A stretch of 64,000 bases of DNA. Source: Caenorhabditis elegans. Taxonomy: Eukaryota; Nematoda; Chromadorea; Rhabditida; Rhabditidae. The notes under the pieces are model-generated. The model saw only the letters and a list, made by a program, of their open reading frames with translations, was not told the DNA's origin and did not search any database. Made by a program: the position numbers and the translations under genes. Location of the stretch: NCBI RefSeq assembly GCF_000002985.6, contig NC_003282.8, forward strand, positions 4,030,001 through 4,094,000, in the 5' to 3' direction. Below, piece by piece: positions 1-12,090 of the stretch; the stretch's first letter is position 1; the number at the start of each line of letters is the position of its first letter.

Positions 1-779
1 AAAGGCTTACTATTAGCTTTAAAATTTTAGGCCCCCAGGGTCATATGTTTAGGTCCCGATCAGAAAGTTTAGACACCTAAGCTTAGACTCATAGGCTTAC
101 AAATTCATGTTCCAAAATCTAGCTCCCTGGGCCCCGTTTCCTAGGCCGTGGCCCTAATAGTAAGGTTTATAGGTTAAGCCCCAAAATTCTCTATATGTGT
201 GGCCAAAAGTCCCTCACAGCAAAAAAAGGGTAAAACTCTATCCTTATCCCCTCCAAACGAAACAATAGAGGGCTTTTTCATTAATCTCATATTGTTTCGT
301 ATTTGCGACGTCACTCATCTAACCCGATTTCTCATCAAGACACATTTTTCGTTGTGCTCCGTGAGCCAAGCAGAGATTAATCTTTTCGTTTGGAAAGAGG
401 ACTGCACTGATAAACAAGTATTCAGATTTTATGCTGGATTAGAAAGATCATGGAACAAATTTCTTGAATTTTTCATCAAATTAAGTTCAAAAATTGATTA
501 TATTCAGCTCGGCCAACGCAAAAGAATTTCAGATAAAATTTTGGAAACAAAAAACTAGAGAAACATTGTGAAATCCCACGGAAAAGAAGGATAAGCTCTT
601 CAAAAAGAGAGGAACTAAAATCATCATCGTCGTATTATTATTATTATATTTCACTAACCAAAGGAGACACCACAATTAGTGCGCTGAAGAAAAAGAAAGA
701 AAACAAAAACACCTGGAGACTACAGACTACATTTCTATTGAGTTACAGGATGTAGGAATACGAAAAAAGGAAATTGTGA

Positions 780-850
780 GGCACGGGGAGTCGAACCTGG
801 AAGGTGTATGCGGAAGGCAAAAGTGATAACCAATATGGAAGTTTTTGGCA
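780..850 (-). other. tRNA-like remnant
   Basis: On the minus strand the sequence contains GGTTCGACTCC (plus-strand 787-797), a good match to the Pol III B-box/T-loop consensus. About 40 bases upstream of it lies a D-arm-like TTGGTTATCAC. I could not fold a complete acceptor stem and T-stem, so this is probably a degenerate tRNA or tRNA-derived sequence and not a functional tRNA. Confidence 0.35.
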
Positions 851-1390
851 ATGTTGGTTGGCAAGTAATGAGATTATTAAATATTAAAGGAACTTACACA
901 GTAGAAAAATTAACTTCAGTGACTTATTTTATTTTATTAGCCCCTAAAGCGATTAAGAGGCAAATTCAAAAAATTTTCGCGCCCAAAACAGTTAGTCAAC
1001 TGATAGATAAAATCTAAAAGTACACGAATTTTAGGGCGGCAGTCAAAGGCAGGAAATCGAAATAAAAACCGAAAACCGAAGAAAACTATAAGAAAAATGA
1101 AGAGGAAACGGTGAATGGCGGGGGACGAAAGAAGAAGAAGAATAAGAAGAAGACGTACAGAAAAGATAACACATTCGGCGATTCAAGGACACGCGCGGCG
1201 CGTACTGAAAACCGATGATGGATCGATGTCGGGTCTCTGGCGAAGATAGTGGATATCATTGAATTCTTTGGAGAGTCATGGGTTGGCGGGAATTTGAATT
1301 TTTACAACTTTATATTTTTTTTTACAATTCCACAACATTTTCAAAAATTAGCTCTAAACTTCTGTAAAGCCTTTGTTTCACTTTTAAGTG

Positions 1391-1465
1391 TTCTTCGGTG
1401 ACCTAGTGGCTAACGCGTTTATTTCCGATTATTTTTCCTACTTTGGTTCGACCCCGCGCGGCTCC
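1391..1465 (+). other. tRNA-like remnant
   Basis: The plus strand reads GACCTAGTGGCTAACGCG (A-box and D-arm-like) followed after about 40 bases by GGTTCGACCCC at 1445-1455, an exact B-box match. The spacing is right for a tRNA, but the anticodon arm is AT-rich and no clean cloverleaf was found by eye. It could still act as an extra-TFIIIC-type site or be a tRNA-derived repeat. Confidence 0.4.
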
Positions 1466-2649
1466 AAAACTTTTTCTCCAACTTTTAATCCTGATTCACA
1501 CATCTAGAATATCTCTTATTTTTCGTCAGATTTCACCCTTCCGTCGTGGGATTAGTGAGACGAGACATTGCACTTTTTGCGCCGTGTGCAAAAAGCCGCG
1601 AGAGAGCAGAAAAGTACACGGTTTTGCAGGAAAAGAGCCGAGAGAAAAGTGCAAACCCTAGAAGCGACACAGAAAGGAAATAGAAATAGAAATAGATCAA
1701 AAGAATACAAACATTCAAAAAATTCGAGATCGGAAGTGCGAAAAATTGATTTTTCACATTTTTGCGAGAAGCTTGGCCATGCGTATTTAAACCTACAGTA
1801 ATCCCCGGTTCACCAAATGTTTTAAAAGTCTTGAATCGATTTTTTCAAATCTAAATTCAATTTCTTTGCCAAAAAACCTATCGGCGGTCGGGCGCCGACA
1901 GGTGTTCTCTCAAGGACGATGGGCTACTCGATTTTCTCGCCTTTCTTCATTTTTCTCATTGAAATTGATGTTTTCACGGTGGGAGGGCTAGAAAATCGTA
2001 AAAACTGCGCAATTTTAATACGGAAAGTGCAAAAAAATTCGGAAATTGCGGAATTTTAAGGGTTTAGTTTTACAATGAAAACCGAGCCGCGACGCGACAC
2101 GTGGCCGAGTCAAAATGGCCTAATTCGACAAACTCTTACATTTCAAAATGTGAGGGAAGCGCGTGCAGTCTCGCCCACGAAGTCTGCATGGCCTAACTTT
2201 CAATCTCGTGGCCTAGCTTTCTTCTAGTCCCTCCGTTCAGATTGCTCTAGCTTCTGCGTGAAAAGCTCCGAAAAACCGGGCAAAAAACGTTCCCACGAGT
2301 CCAGTGGCTCATTTTCCCATAAAGTGTTATTGTTGCCAAGAGTGTATGGCACTTGACAAAATCGAAATTTCCAGCAAAAAAATTCATGGAAAAGTTTCAA
2401 AAACCAGAGATCTTGTGGGAAAAACTTGTTTTCTTTTTTTCCCCAGTTCAAGAAATCGAAATCATCGAAATTTCCGAATTTGCTAAATCTGCACAGAGAG
2501 TGATAATGATAATCTGCAGAAAAAATCTTATCTTATCAGAGAAACATCTACAGCAGAAAAAATGTTTTACGGTTATAGTCGTGGAAGAGGAGATAAAAAA
2601 TATAAATGATAAAAATCTAGGTCAGTGCTGAGGGGGTGTGCTGGAACTT

Positions 2650-5600
2650 GGATTGTTTAAGTCTGTATATGTCGGTTTTTGGTGTAGTTAGACAAAAGTT
2701 ACTGATTAGTAAATTGTAGAAAATTTCATTTAGATTATTTTATTAGTTAACAACTTTCTGATATCTCTTTTAGTTTTCGAGTTATGACAAGTTTTCCAAG
2801 ACAATATCTACAGAGTCGCCGCCTAGCTTCATGGGGCCAAAGAGGCAAAGTAACGTAACTAGATTTCTATATAATAAGAAAAGTTTGTAAATTAACAAAT
2901 TGTAGCAAATGTTGTGTAGATCATTTTGTTAGTGAACTAGTTTCTAATATCTATTTTAAATTTCGAGTTATAGCAAATATTTCAGCACTAGATTTTTCTG
3001 CGGATTTACCTGGTCTCTGGGATCAATCAAGAAAAATGTCATAACTAAATTTCCCGTAAAGATAAACATGATTTCTAACAAATAATTTGTAGCAAATTTT
3101 GCGTAGACTATTTTGTTAGTTGAAACTATTTGATATCTTCGCAAGTTTTTGAGTTATGACGGTTTACTTTTCCGATGCTTGGCCTAGCCCTATGGGGACC
3201 TACAGAAAAAATGCCCTAATTAAATTTTTTGCAGAGATTTAAAAAATTGCTAACTAACAAGATGTAGCAAATTTTGTGTAGTTCTTTTGTTCGTAGACAA
3301 CTTTTTGATAACTACTAGATTTTTCTACGGCTCCTTCAAAAGATAAAATTTGTCAAAAAAAATTCCGATCACTCAAAATGTGACCAATTCTGTTTACATT
3401 CCACCAAAAAATGTTGGCACGCTCCTGAAGACCATCGGGTTCAAAATGGGAACTGTTTGCGGTAAGAGGTGAGAAACTTGTTAATTTTCTTATTTTTGTT
3501 AGTTGTTAGTAAACTTTAGCCAAGTCAAAGTTCCAACAAAAAGTTTCCAAAAAGCTCCGCACAACAAAAAATCATCAAAGTTGAAAAGAGGGCAGCAGTC
3601 AGCCAAATCGTTTATGAATTGCAAAAAGAGAGAAAACGGGGGGAAAGATGGTGCCAACCAACTTGAAAAAGATAGGAAAACCGATAGATAGATGAAGAGA
3701 CGCAAAGATAGTGAGATAGGTGTTTACAAACAAAGTGATGCGTTTTGTGTCCTTCCCCTAACCTCGAAATTCTGGCAAATGCAGAAATGTCTGAAACTGA
3801 AAACTGTTTCGCGAAAATTAGTAGAAAATGTGTAGAAAATGTTGTGTCGCTACCTTTTATAAATAGTTTTTGAGTTATGATAGGTTTGACATTTGCAAAA
3901 TGGCATCTTTGCAGTCAATGGCAAGATTCTTTGTGGAGAAAGTGGGAAATTTTAGGAAACGTTCTGTAATTTTTTTTTTAATTGACAACATGTTTTGATC
4001 CTGTACAGGCTCTAAAGCAGATCAGGTTTTCCAATATCAAGGCCAGGAGGTGTCTAACCTCTGGGATCAAGTGTCAGAACTTGGCTCACGACAGAGATAG
4101 AAAAAAGTTGTCAACTAACAAAATGTAGCAAATTTTGTGTATATTATTTTGTTAGTTGACAACTTTTTGAAATCGCTGTTCTCCACTAAGATACAGTGAT
4201 TCAAAGCAACGTGAGAGCGGACAACAAGGTGAGCACACTATCTGCTTCTCTTACCCTAGTTATCTCTGAGGAGGTGGGAGGTATCAAAAAGTTGTCAATT
4301 AATAAAATGTAGAAAATTTGGTGTAGATTATTGTGTTAGCTGATAACTTTTTTATATCAATGCTCTTCGCGGAGATACAGTCATTTAAAGGAACGTGAAA
4401 TATGCTGAAAGATCAGGTGCGCGCATTTTACTAGTTAACTCTGAGGTGGGAGATGTCGATAACTTGCTAACTAGTAAAATGTAAAAAAATATGTCGTAGA
4501 TTATTTTGTTAGTTGGCAACTTTTTGCTCTCTTGATTACTTTTTGAATTATATCAGTTTTCCAGTCGTCGCATTTTTGATAGCACAATCCCTTCAAATTA
4601 AAAATTTTTCAAAACGTTTTTGTCAATTTTGTAGCAAATTTTGTGTAGATTATTTTACCAATTAGTTACGTTTTGCTAACCCAGGCGCAGATCCAAATTT
4701 CAGATTTTTAGAAAAAGTTAACAACTACAATACCGCAAAACTTGAAAAATGACTAACCTGATTTGGGAGCCAGGACGCTGCCATACAAGCTTGTTCCTCT
4801 GACGTCACGAATTTCAAAATTCAGAAAGATGTTCACAATTTGAATAGGACTCTTTTGGAAGAGAGCAGTGTTTTTCTAACCTAATAACCAGAAATTAGAC
4901 GCGAAGCTGCTCTGCGATGAGAATGAATGAGCTGCCACGGAGCAGGAAAAAAAGAAGACGTCGCAGAGCACAAAAAAGGGGCGACACACACTGGGTGGAG
5001 TCTGGCAGAGAGAAAGAGAGGAGAAGAAGAAGAAGCCTTGGCTCGTCGCCAAGTTTCTCTGTACGTCCTGCGTCTCCGCAAGCCGTGCCCTATGATTTTG
5101 CACTTCTCTCCGCGCCAATGTTTCTTTTCGGCTCGCCCTCCTTTTTTGTTGCTCTGCTGCTGCTCTGCGGCTCCGTGAGCTCTTCTTTCAGCTTCACCCT
5201 GCTCCACTCTCATGAGTCATTGGGGCTTTTGCAGGAAGAATTAGTGGCGGCGGGCGGGAGAGAAATTGGATTTGGAGCGGTTAGCTGGAAAACAGTGTAA
5301 CTAATAGTTAAACAACAAAGACGATATTTGAAAATGTTTTATAGTTAATATAGTTCCCATAAAAGTTGTTACATTTTGTTAGTTAACAACTTTTTTGTAG
5401 CTCCATTAGTATTCGTGTTAAATACAGACTTTCTAAATTTTGCTAAGAGAGGCGAGAGCGCAGAGAAGTTAGCGTGTCTTGTTTTCTGCGTCTCGGCGTC
5501 TTGTTTGTGTGATCTTAGAAAAATCGTATTTTTTCTCAATGATTAGTTTTTGAAATCAGGCGAAAAATTGTGTAGGCGAGTTTACTGATGGGTGGAAAAA

Positions 5601-7560
5601 ACAAGAAAATTACGTAAAAAGTTCAACAATATTTTTGGAGCCGTCAAAAGAGCACAACTCGAATGGAAAGGGAATGCCTGCCAAGAAACAGTCTGCAATT
5701 GGCTGAAATTTTCAAAAACTCCCCATGTAAAAAGTGGTGACATCACTGGTTCCGGACCCGACAACAACTTGGGAATTCTGAAAAATGTTTGAAAAAAAAG
5801 AAAAACAATCAACAAATCCTAATCCACGAATCCAAAAGTTAACATTATCAATTTTTGTTGTTATTAGTAATAAGCAGACTGATGTAACACTTTTGTTTAG
5901 AAATCAAGTAGTCACAAATGATATTATTACAGAGACGCAGATAACAAGATACGGTAGCTTCTCTGGTTTTCTCTTTCTCACCTGAAGAACTTCAAACGAG
6001 TGTAACTCGGAAACTAAACGAGCTACAAAAAAGTTTTTGACTAACAAAGTATAGAGAATTTTGTGTAGATTATTTTGTTAGTCAACAACTTTTTGATATC
6101 GCTGTTCTCCGCAAAGATATAATAGTTCAAAGCAACGTGGTGGAAGCTGATAGGTTAGGTGCGCGCACGTTCTGCTTCTCTTACCCTAGTTATCTCTGGG
6201 GAGGTGGGAGGTATCAAAAAGTTTTCAACTAGCAAAATATAAAAACATTTCCGTAGATTATTTTGTTAGTTGACAACTTTTCAATATCGCTGTTCTCCGC
6301 TGAGATACAGGGATTTAAAGCAACGGGAGAAATGCTGACAGCTCAGGTACGGTCTGCGTCTCTTACCCTAGTTATCTCTGAGGAGGTTGGAGGTATCAAA
6401 AATTTGTTAACAAGCAAACTATAAAAAATTTCCGTAGACTATTTTGTTAGTTGACAACTTTTTGCTATCATTTTTCTCCGCCGAGATACAGCTGCTGAAT
6501 GAGAAGTTCGCATGTTGCCCTGTTGCAGTTGTTATATCGGTATAGGTGAGGGCTGTCAGTTAAGTTATTAACTGACAAAAGATTTCAAATTTCTAGTAAA
6601 AATATTAATTTTTCTATTGTTATTTCTCTATAACAACTACAAAAAAACATATCTCACCACGTAATTTCCTGCCAGAACGTCGCCAATTTCCTATTTCCAA
6701 TACAGCGCCTACTTGTTTCTTCTCAGAAAGAATTCAGCCCCTCAAATTATATATCTGAAATTTTAGTTTATTATTTCTTTTTTCAGAAAGAAAAACGAAA
6801 TAAAAAACTAGAAATTTCGAGAAAATTACATGTTTTCGCATTACTAAAGAGCACACCAAGAGACGCAGGTGGAATTGCTCCGGGAGAAAAAGCAAAACAG
6901 ACAAAAAATGCGAAAGTGTGAAAAATAACGCGGGGGGAAATTAGCAACTTTTAGGAATTTCAGGGGATTCTGGATGTGGGAAAAGAGAAAATAAGAAAAT
7001 AGTCTAGGAAATAATGGAGGACGAGACGCAGACAACGAGAATTGGTTTCTAGGAATATACGGTACTCTAACCGCGGAGAGGAGAGTTATCACGTGGTGTC
7101 AGAGTGCCCCATATTGGTTTGATTTATGTAGATCTGAATCGCGGGAATTTAGACGCAGCTTTCTAAACTGATTTCGCATGGTTAAGTACGTGCTGACGTC
7201 ACTTTTTTCGAGGAAGAAATTACCGCATTTTTTGTAGATCAAACCGTAATGGGGCGGCCTGATACCACGTGAGTTGTCAATAAGGTTTTATTGACAAATT
7301 TAGAAAATTTTGTGTGGATTATTTTGCTAGTTAACATAATTTTGATAACGTTATTTTCGGCGGAGATAAATAACGTTTTTAGAGATGTCAGCTGGTTCCG
7401 TCTTTAACGCATTATATCTCCGCCAAAAAAGTGTCCACCGAATAATTGTCAATTGCGGAGATGTATTATAGAAATTTTTTTGCTCTTCATTTTGCTAATT
7501 AACAATTTTTTTGATAACTTTATTCTTCCAGGAGATACCTGAGTTTCTAAAAAAAAAATT
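2650..7560. repeat. Diverged repeat array (TTTTGTTAGTTGACAACTTTT family)
   Basis: About fifteen diverged copies of a unit containing AACTAACAAAATGTAGCA, then GTGTAGATTATTTTGTTAG, then TTGACAACTTTTTGATATC, and often TTCTCCGCNGAGATACAG. Copies are visible near 2700, 2890, 3080, 3250, 3830, 4105, 4280, 4460, 4630, 5370, 6030, 6220, 6400, 7280 and 7470. The first two halves are partly inverted, so each unit can form a small hairpin. The repeat also carries a secondary block, TCTTACCCTAGTTATCTCTG, near 4250, 6180 and 6360. I see no convincing gene inside. The open frames at 4876-5300 come from compositionally biased sequence. Confidence 0.75.
7090..7271. mobile_element. Short inverted-repeat element (CACGTGGTGTCA family), copy 1
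   Basis: The element begins CACGTGGTGTCAGAGTGCCC and ends with the inverted form GATACCACGTG, with internal inverted halves around GTGCTGACGTCAC. It is about 180 bp, carries no ORF and matches six other copies in the window, so it is a non-autonomous MITE-like element. Confidence 0.75.
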
Positions 7561-8101
7561 AAAATCAATGTATATTTGGCTCAATAGCATTTCCGATGGC
7601 AACGCAAAGCTTGAATTCGCTACTAGATGTACAGCCACCACAGTTCACCGTCCTTATCGTAGTTTTGCACGGAAAACTGATCAGCTGCACACACAGTGTT
7701 TTCAAGTGACATCTTCAATAGAAGGCAGTGGATCAAAACATCCTGTTCTACAAAAGTGGGCCTTCAAAGTACGCATTTTTCTCGTTGTTAGATTACATGC
7801 ATGGTGCAAAAACAATCCTTCTTCCTTCGACAGCCCCCATTTCAATAATCCCGATGCTCCCAACCGTGAAATAACTCTTCGATAGAATTTAGCGTTGTTT
7901 CCACCTGAATGATAAATTTTTTAAAACATTTATTGCAAATTGGAATAGTTGTCTTCAGTTTTTTCAAGTTGAAAAAGCTAACACGATTCATTGTTATCTC
8001 TGATTGTTACTCGCTGGATTTGCTGAATGTGATTAATCGACACGAAATCTTGAGAACTTCTGAAGGATTGATGCCTCATATTGTTCCTCGTGAACTCTTC
8101 C

Positions 8102-8515
8102 ATGACATCGGAACTCTACCCCAACGAATTAATCGAAGCTCATATTGAAGGTGTTGAAGTTTTCGATTTTCTCATTTTGATTGACGCTTTGCTCCAACAA
8201 GACCGTGGAATTGACACAGACCGTAACTTCATCACTGAGAATGTCGATTTGGTCGCGAATCTATTCAAAGCAATCAATTTACTAGCAGAAGGAAACGATC
8301 CTGCAATTTTTGAATATGAAGATGGAGAAGATGATAATTTTGAAGATGAGTGCACCAGATGCGATGAATTCCCGAACAATATTGATTTCTGGATCAACGA
8401 TACGACCATTTCTCTTCGTGCTGAGAAGAACAAAGTGGAAAACAATCTTATCGTATTCATAGAGTTTAACAAAGGCGAAAAATCTTTACTCGAACTGTTT
8501 ATCAACTATTTCTAA
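8102..8515 (+). CDS. Unrecognised acidic protein
   Basis: A 137-residue open frame starts at an ATG at 8102 (MTSELYPNEL) and ends at 8515. A poly(A) signal, AATAAA, follows about 10 bases later. The protein is acidic, with a run rich in E and D around residues 85-100 and two Cys in a CTRCDE stretch. Codon use looks more like real nematode coding sequence than the surrounding repeats. I recognise no domain. Open frames at 7570-7885 and 7909-8148 may be upstream exons of the same locus or noise, and no splice junction joining them was obvious. It could be a short gene, the 3' exon of a longer one, or a gene remnant. Confidence 0.4.
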   Translation: MTSELYPNELIEAHIEGVEVFDFLILIDALLQQDRGIDTDRNFITENVDLVANLFKAINLLAEGNDPAIFEYEDGEDDNFEDECTRCDEFPNNIDFWINDTTISLRAEKNKVENNLIVFIEFNKGEKSLLELFINYF

Positions 8516-8924
8516 GTTATTCGAATAAACTTTCTCTTATGTGAAATTAATATTTTTCTAAATTTCAGAACATTTTTTGTAATATATTTACTTGATTTCT
8601 TCAGCATGACTCACAGGCACGACATATTTACGATGGCCCTTTTATTTTGGAGAAAGTTGGATTTTCATTTTTTCGCAATTTTCCGATTTTCTATTGCGGG
8701 TTTTCTGAAATCGATAGGTTTTTTTTTGGATATTTGAAACAAATTCTTGAGTTTTTTTCAATTTTCGCGATCGTCAACGATCGAAAATTAATTTTTCTGT
8801 GATAATAGTGCTATTTTGCCTTTTTTTTTTATCCTACAATTTTTCGTTGTTTCAGTCTTATTTTGAGTCGATAACCGGAAGAAACAACAAAAATGAGCAA
8901 AATTGAGCATAAATCGGAGTACGG

Positions 8925-9125
8925 TATTATCGATAAAATACGATCGCACAATTTTCTCATAATTTATTATTGATCTACCTTGTTGACTAGGCTCCTCCCC
9001 TTCCTTTGACAAGACAGCCACAACAAAATAACAACGGCAACAAGATTGGGGGTGGAGTCAAGTTCAACAGGTAGATCAAAAATAAAATATGAGAAATTTG
9101 TGCGATCGTATTTTTTCGATAATAG
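8925..9125. mobile_element. Small foldback element
   Basis: The left part (TATTATCGATAAAATACGATCG, then ATTGATCTACCT further in) recurs as an imperfect inverted copy on the right (AGGTAGATCAAAAATAAAAT, then GCGATCGTATTTTTTCGATA). The arms are roughly 70 bases with a short GC-richer centre. No coding potential. Confidence 0.65.
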
Positions 9126-10300
9126 TCTTTAAAGGCGCACGGGTTTATTTCGATGGGTCCCGGCGCGACGCTGACAGCCGAGTGTCGCGCCTAGCTGAAA
9201 AAATTTTGCTAAACTAACCATAAATCGAAAAACTTTTAGTTTTGACGTCACTGCATAAAAATGAACCGAACCGGATCTATGAGGGATCTGATTACTAAAG
9301 TCTGAAGAAAAAGAGGAGCAAATTTCAAACAAAGCTAAAAATTCTGGAAAGGGGACTTCTAATGATACGGCATGCCTTAGCCCTCCAGGCCTAATTATAA
9401 GAGGCACGTCTTCCCTCATTAATTGAAATGTAAGAGTTTGCCAAACTAGGCCATTCTGACTCGGCCAAGGTCGGGGTAGATTTACGGCGCGTTGCGGCTC
9501 GGTTTTAGTTGCAGAACTGAATATATTTGTGTGTGTGGAGTACACGACTTTCCCACGCGTTGTTCGGAAGACGATTGTCAATAGAGCGCGAAAAATGCAA
9601 TGAGGAAGGCCAGAACCCCGTGCGTCATTGTTTTGCACTAAAACTTTACTTTATGTTTTCTCATTATCACCCTCTTTGCCGCTATTTTTGCACATAGAAA
9701 TTAACGGAATCTCGACCGATGAAGAGTTTTGTTGTTGTCCTCGGAGCTGCCTGATTAGACAAACAAATGCGGTGCAAGATAGAAAAATTGAAATAGGGAA
9801 AAGTACGGGGATTTTCTGCAAAAATGGCGCATCAAATATAAATTTTTAAACCAGAACCGCGATGCTCCAAATATCGATATTTTGAATCAAAACCGCGACG
9901 CGACCGCAATACATCGAATATAGATTTTTAAACCACGTGGTGTCAGGCTGTCCCATCGCGGCTTGATCTACAAAAAATGCGGGAATTTTTTCGACAGAAA
10001 AGTGTGACGTCAGCACATTCCCAATCATGCAAAATCAGTTTAGACGGCTGCGTCTAAATTCTCGCAATTTTCGAAGATAAAACCAACATGGGACATTCTG
10101 ACACCACGCGTTAAACCTAAACCGCGTCACGACCGCAACTTATAAAACATCGACTTTTTCGGGAAACCCCTTCTTGTGAAATTTTTTGAAGGAATGCGTG
10201 AATTCCTATCAACTTGAAAAAATAAATCTCACGGAAATCTTCCTTCCACGATTTGTTTTGTTGTAAATTGTTATTTCTCAAAATTTCCAAATTTCTAATT
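9126..10300. other. Intergenic repeats upstream of the coiled-coil gene
   Basis: No gene is supported. The stretch holds a copy of a sequence shared with 2075-2165 (AATGTAAGAGTTTGCCAAAC, TGACTCGGCCAAGG), several CCGCGACGCGACCGCAA repeats and one CACGTGGTGTCA element. The minus-strand frame at 9129-9638 runs through these repeats and is not believed. Confidence 0.5.
9934..10110. mobile_element. CACGTGGTGTCA family element, copy 2
   Basis: It starts CACGTGGTGTCAGGCTGTCC and ends with the inverted GGGACATTCTGACACCACGC. It shares the internal GATCTACAAAAAATGCGGGA and GTGACGTCAGCAC blocks with the other copies. It lies about 200 bp upstream of the gene starting at 10308. Confidence 0.75.
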
Positions 10301-10307
10301 CAACATC

Positions 10308-11532
10308 ATGAACTCAAAAGAACGCCCCAATTCATCGACGAAAAATCCGCAGAAAAAACGTCTGGAGCAGCTGAAGCATCGGAAGGAGCTCGCCGCGGCG
10401 GCCGCCGAGAAACAGCTAAAACAGGAGAAGCTGTAAGAAATTTTGACTGGAATTTTCTAATTTTCAGGCAAAAAAAGTTATGCTGAAATAAGTTTACAGA
10501 GCCAACAGCAAAAGTAAGAAGACGCAATCACGGGAGCCCATCGCCAAGAAGGACGAGGATGAGACCAGCGTACACATGTACAGCATGGAAACTGTCGATT
10601 ATGAGTGAGTGCGGCGGCGGGAATTCAAATTTTTGATTCGAAAAAAACCCAAGCCGCGACGCGACCGCAACGCTCCTTAAAATTGATAATTATTTTAGGT
10701 ATTCGGTGGAAGAGGATCACGAGGACGATGAGTACAAGTCGACGAAAAATGAAACGATCAAAAAGTTCTTGATCGATCGGAAGCAGTTGGAGAAGGCGTT
10801 GCGGTGAGATCCATGATCAAGTTTTAAGCGAAATTATCGATTTTTTCCAGATTAGCCGCTGAAAACGAGAAAAAGCTGAAATCGATGCTCGACGAGTCGG
10901 GAAAATGGTTCGATCGTTACGAGAAAATGATCGATGATCTTGATGAGCAACTGACCACGTATAATACCAATCGCAAAATCGTTCTGGATAATATTATCAA
11001 CGGTGTAAGTTATTGGGGTGGCGGTGCGGTCGTGCCGCGGTTTTGGTCTGAAAATCGATATTTGATCCGTTGCGGTCGCGCCACTGCTTCAGTTCAAAAA
11101 ATCTATGCTTAACGCGTTGCGGTTGCTGGGCGGTTTTCGCTAGAAATATCGATTTTCCATGCGCCGCGGTCGCGTTGCGGTACACGTTCAAAAATCAATA
11201 ATTGATGCGCTGCGGTCGCGTCGCGGTTTCGGCCCCGCCGCCGTCCCCTCTGAAAAGATCAATAATTCCAGATACAACCGATGTATGAACGCTGGCAAGC
11301 GGCTCGAAAAGAGATGGCCGCCGTGAAATTCACGACGCATCGTGTAATTCCATCGCCGACCATTTTCGGCAATCTGGCTCACTACGGAATATCGATTTTA
11401 CGCCAAATACTGTTCTATATGGCATATTGTCGGGATTTGGTGTCGGCCGGCGATCAGCAGAGAAGTGGCTCACCGAAATCGGATTCGACACGTACTTTGA
11501 ACTCGTTGAACCTCTCGGCCGAAAATAAATGA
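10308..11532 (+). CDS. Unrecognised lysine/glutamate-rich coiled-coil protein, 249 aa
   Basis: Five exons join in frame: 10308-10432, 10500-10604, 10699-10803, 10851-11004 and 11272-11532, all with GT..AG borders. The product is 249 residues. Residues 1-60 are lysine-rich with an alanine run (ELAAAAAEKQ). Residues 60-95 are acidic. Residues 95-165 form a likely coiled coil (IKKFLIDRKQLEKAL, YEKMIDDLDEQL). The C-terminal third is more hydrophobic (GISILRQILFYMAY). A poly(A) signal overlaps the stop region (AATAAA near 11523). I do not recognise the family. Introns 2 and 4 carry the GC-rich GCGGTCGCGTCGCGG repeat. cdc-73 follows on the same strand about 1 kb downstream, which is too far to assume an operon. 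Confidence 0.85.
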
Positions 11533-11824
11533 TTGATTTATTGATTTTTTTTATTTTCTGGGAAACTTGCATGAAAATCAAGAATTTTCACATAAAACGC
11601 TGAAAAACGCTGCCATCGGGTACGGTATCTCCATTTCTGTGCAAACACCGACTACAGTAACCCAAGGCGTAGAATTTGACGACAAGTTGCAGAAAAACCT
11701 CGAAAATAAGGGCAAACGTGGAATTTTCAAAGATAAGCATATAATTTGTGCTGAAATTTTTGAAATATTGTTCATTTTCACGATTTTTGTGCAATTTATG
11801 GTCGATTCTAGTGTATTGGGCTAG

Positions 11825-12090
11825 AGACCCGAAGAACTCGGTGGATGTCCAATTGGGGGGATTACCAACTCGACAGAACCGTGGCTTGCAATACGCCCAT
11901 TTCTGCAACTGCCGCACGGTTTTAAAACTGTATTTTTCTCAATAGAGCGAGAATTAACAAGAAAAAATAATTTTAAAACCGTGCGGCAGTTGCAGAAATG
12001 GGCGTATTGCAAGCCACGGTTCTGTGGGCGGGGCCAATCCCCCGAGTTGGTAATCCCCCCAGTTGGACATCCCCCGAGTTCTTCGGGTCT
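11825..12090. mobile_element. Foldback element between two genes
   Basis: The sequence AGACCCGAAGAACTCGGTGG at the left reappears inverted at the right (CCGAGTTCTTCGGGTCT). The arms are about 110 bases, including TGCAATACGCCCATTTCTGC and AACTGCCGCACGGTTTTAAA, with a centre near 11957. There is no ORF. Flanking it on both sides are partial copies of the TACTGTAG..GTGTTTGCACAGAA dispersed repeat, suggesting insertion into that repeat. Confidence 0.8.

Larger units (their letters stand above)
1..2650. other. Gene-poor stretch with tRNA-like remnants
   Basis: No reading frame here is convincing. The open frames at 199-558, 808-1017, 1443-1801 and 2224-2631 have no family signature, no conserved splice pattern and low-complexity composition. 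The first 190 bases repeat words such as TAGGC and TTAGG loosely. Two tRNA-like pieces with good B-boxes are listed separately. A GC-rich motif (GCCGCGACGCGAC) near 2085 belongs to a dispersed repeat seen again at 9.8-11.2 kb and 17.7 kb. Confidence 0.5.

Noticed and set aside
199-558. 119-codon open frame on the plus strand
   Set aside because: No domain, no signal peptide, no supporting splice or poly(A) context; composition like the flanking DNA.
4876-5300. Overlapping frames on both strands, Arg/Ser-rich
   Set aside because: Arise from purine/pyrimidine-biased DNA; several frames are open at once, as expected for composition bias.
9129-9638. 169-codon frame on the minus strand
   Set aside because: It reads through dispersed repeats shared with 2.1 kb and the GC-rich motif; no family pattern.
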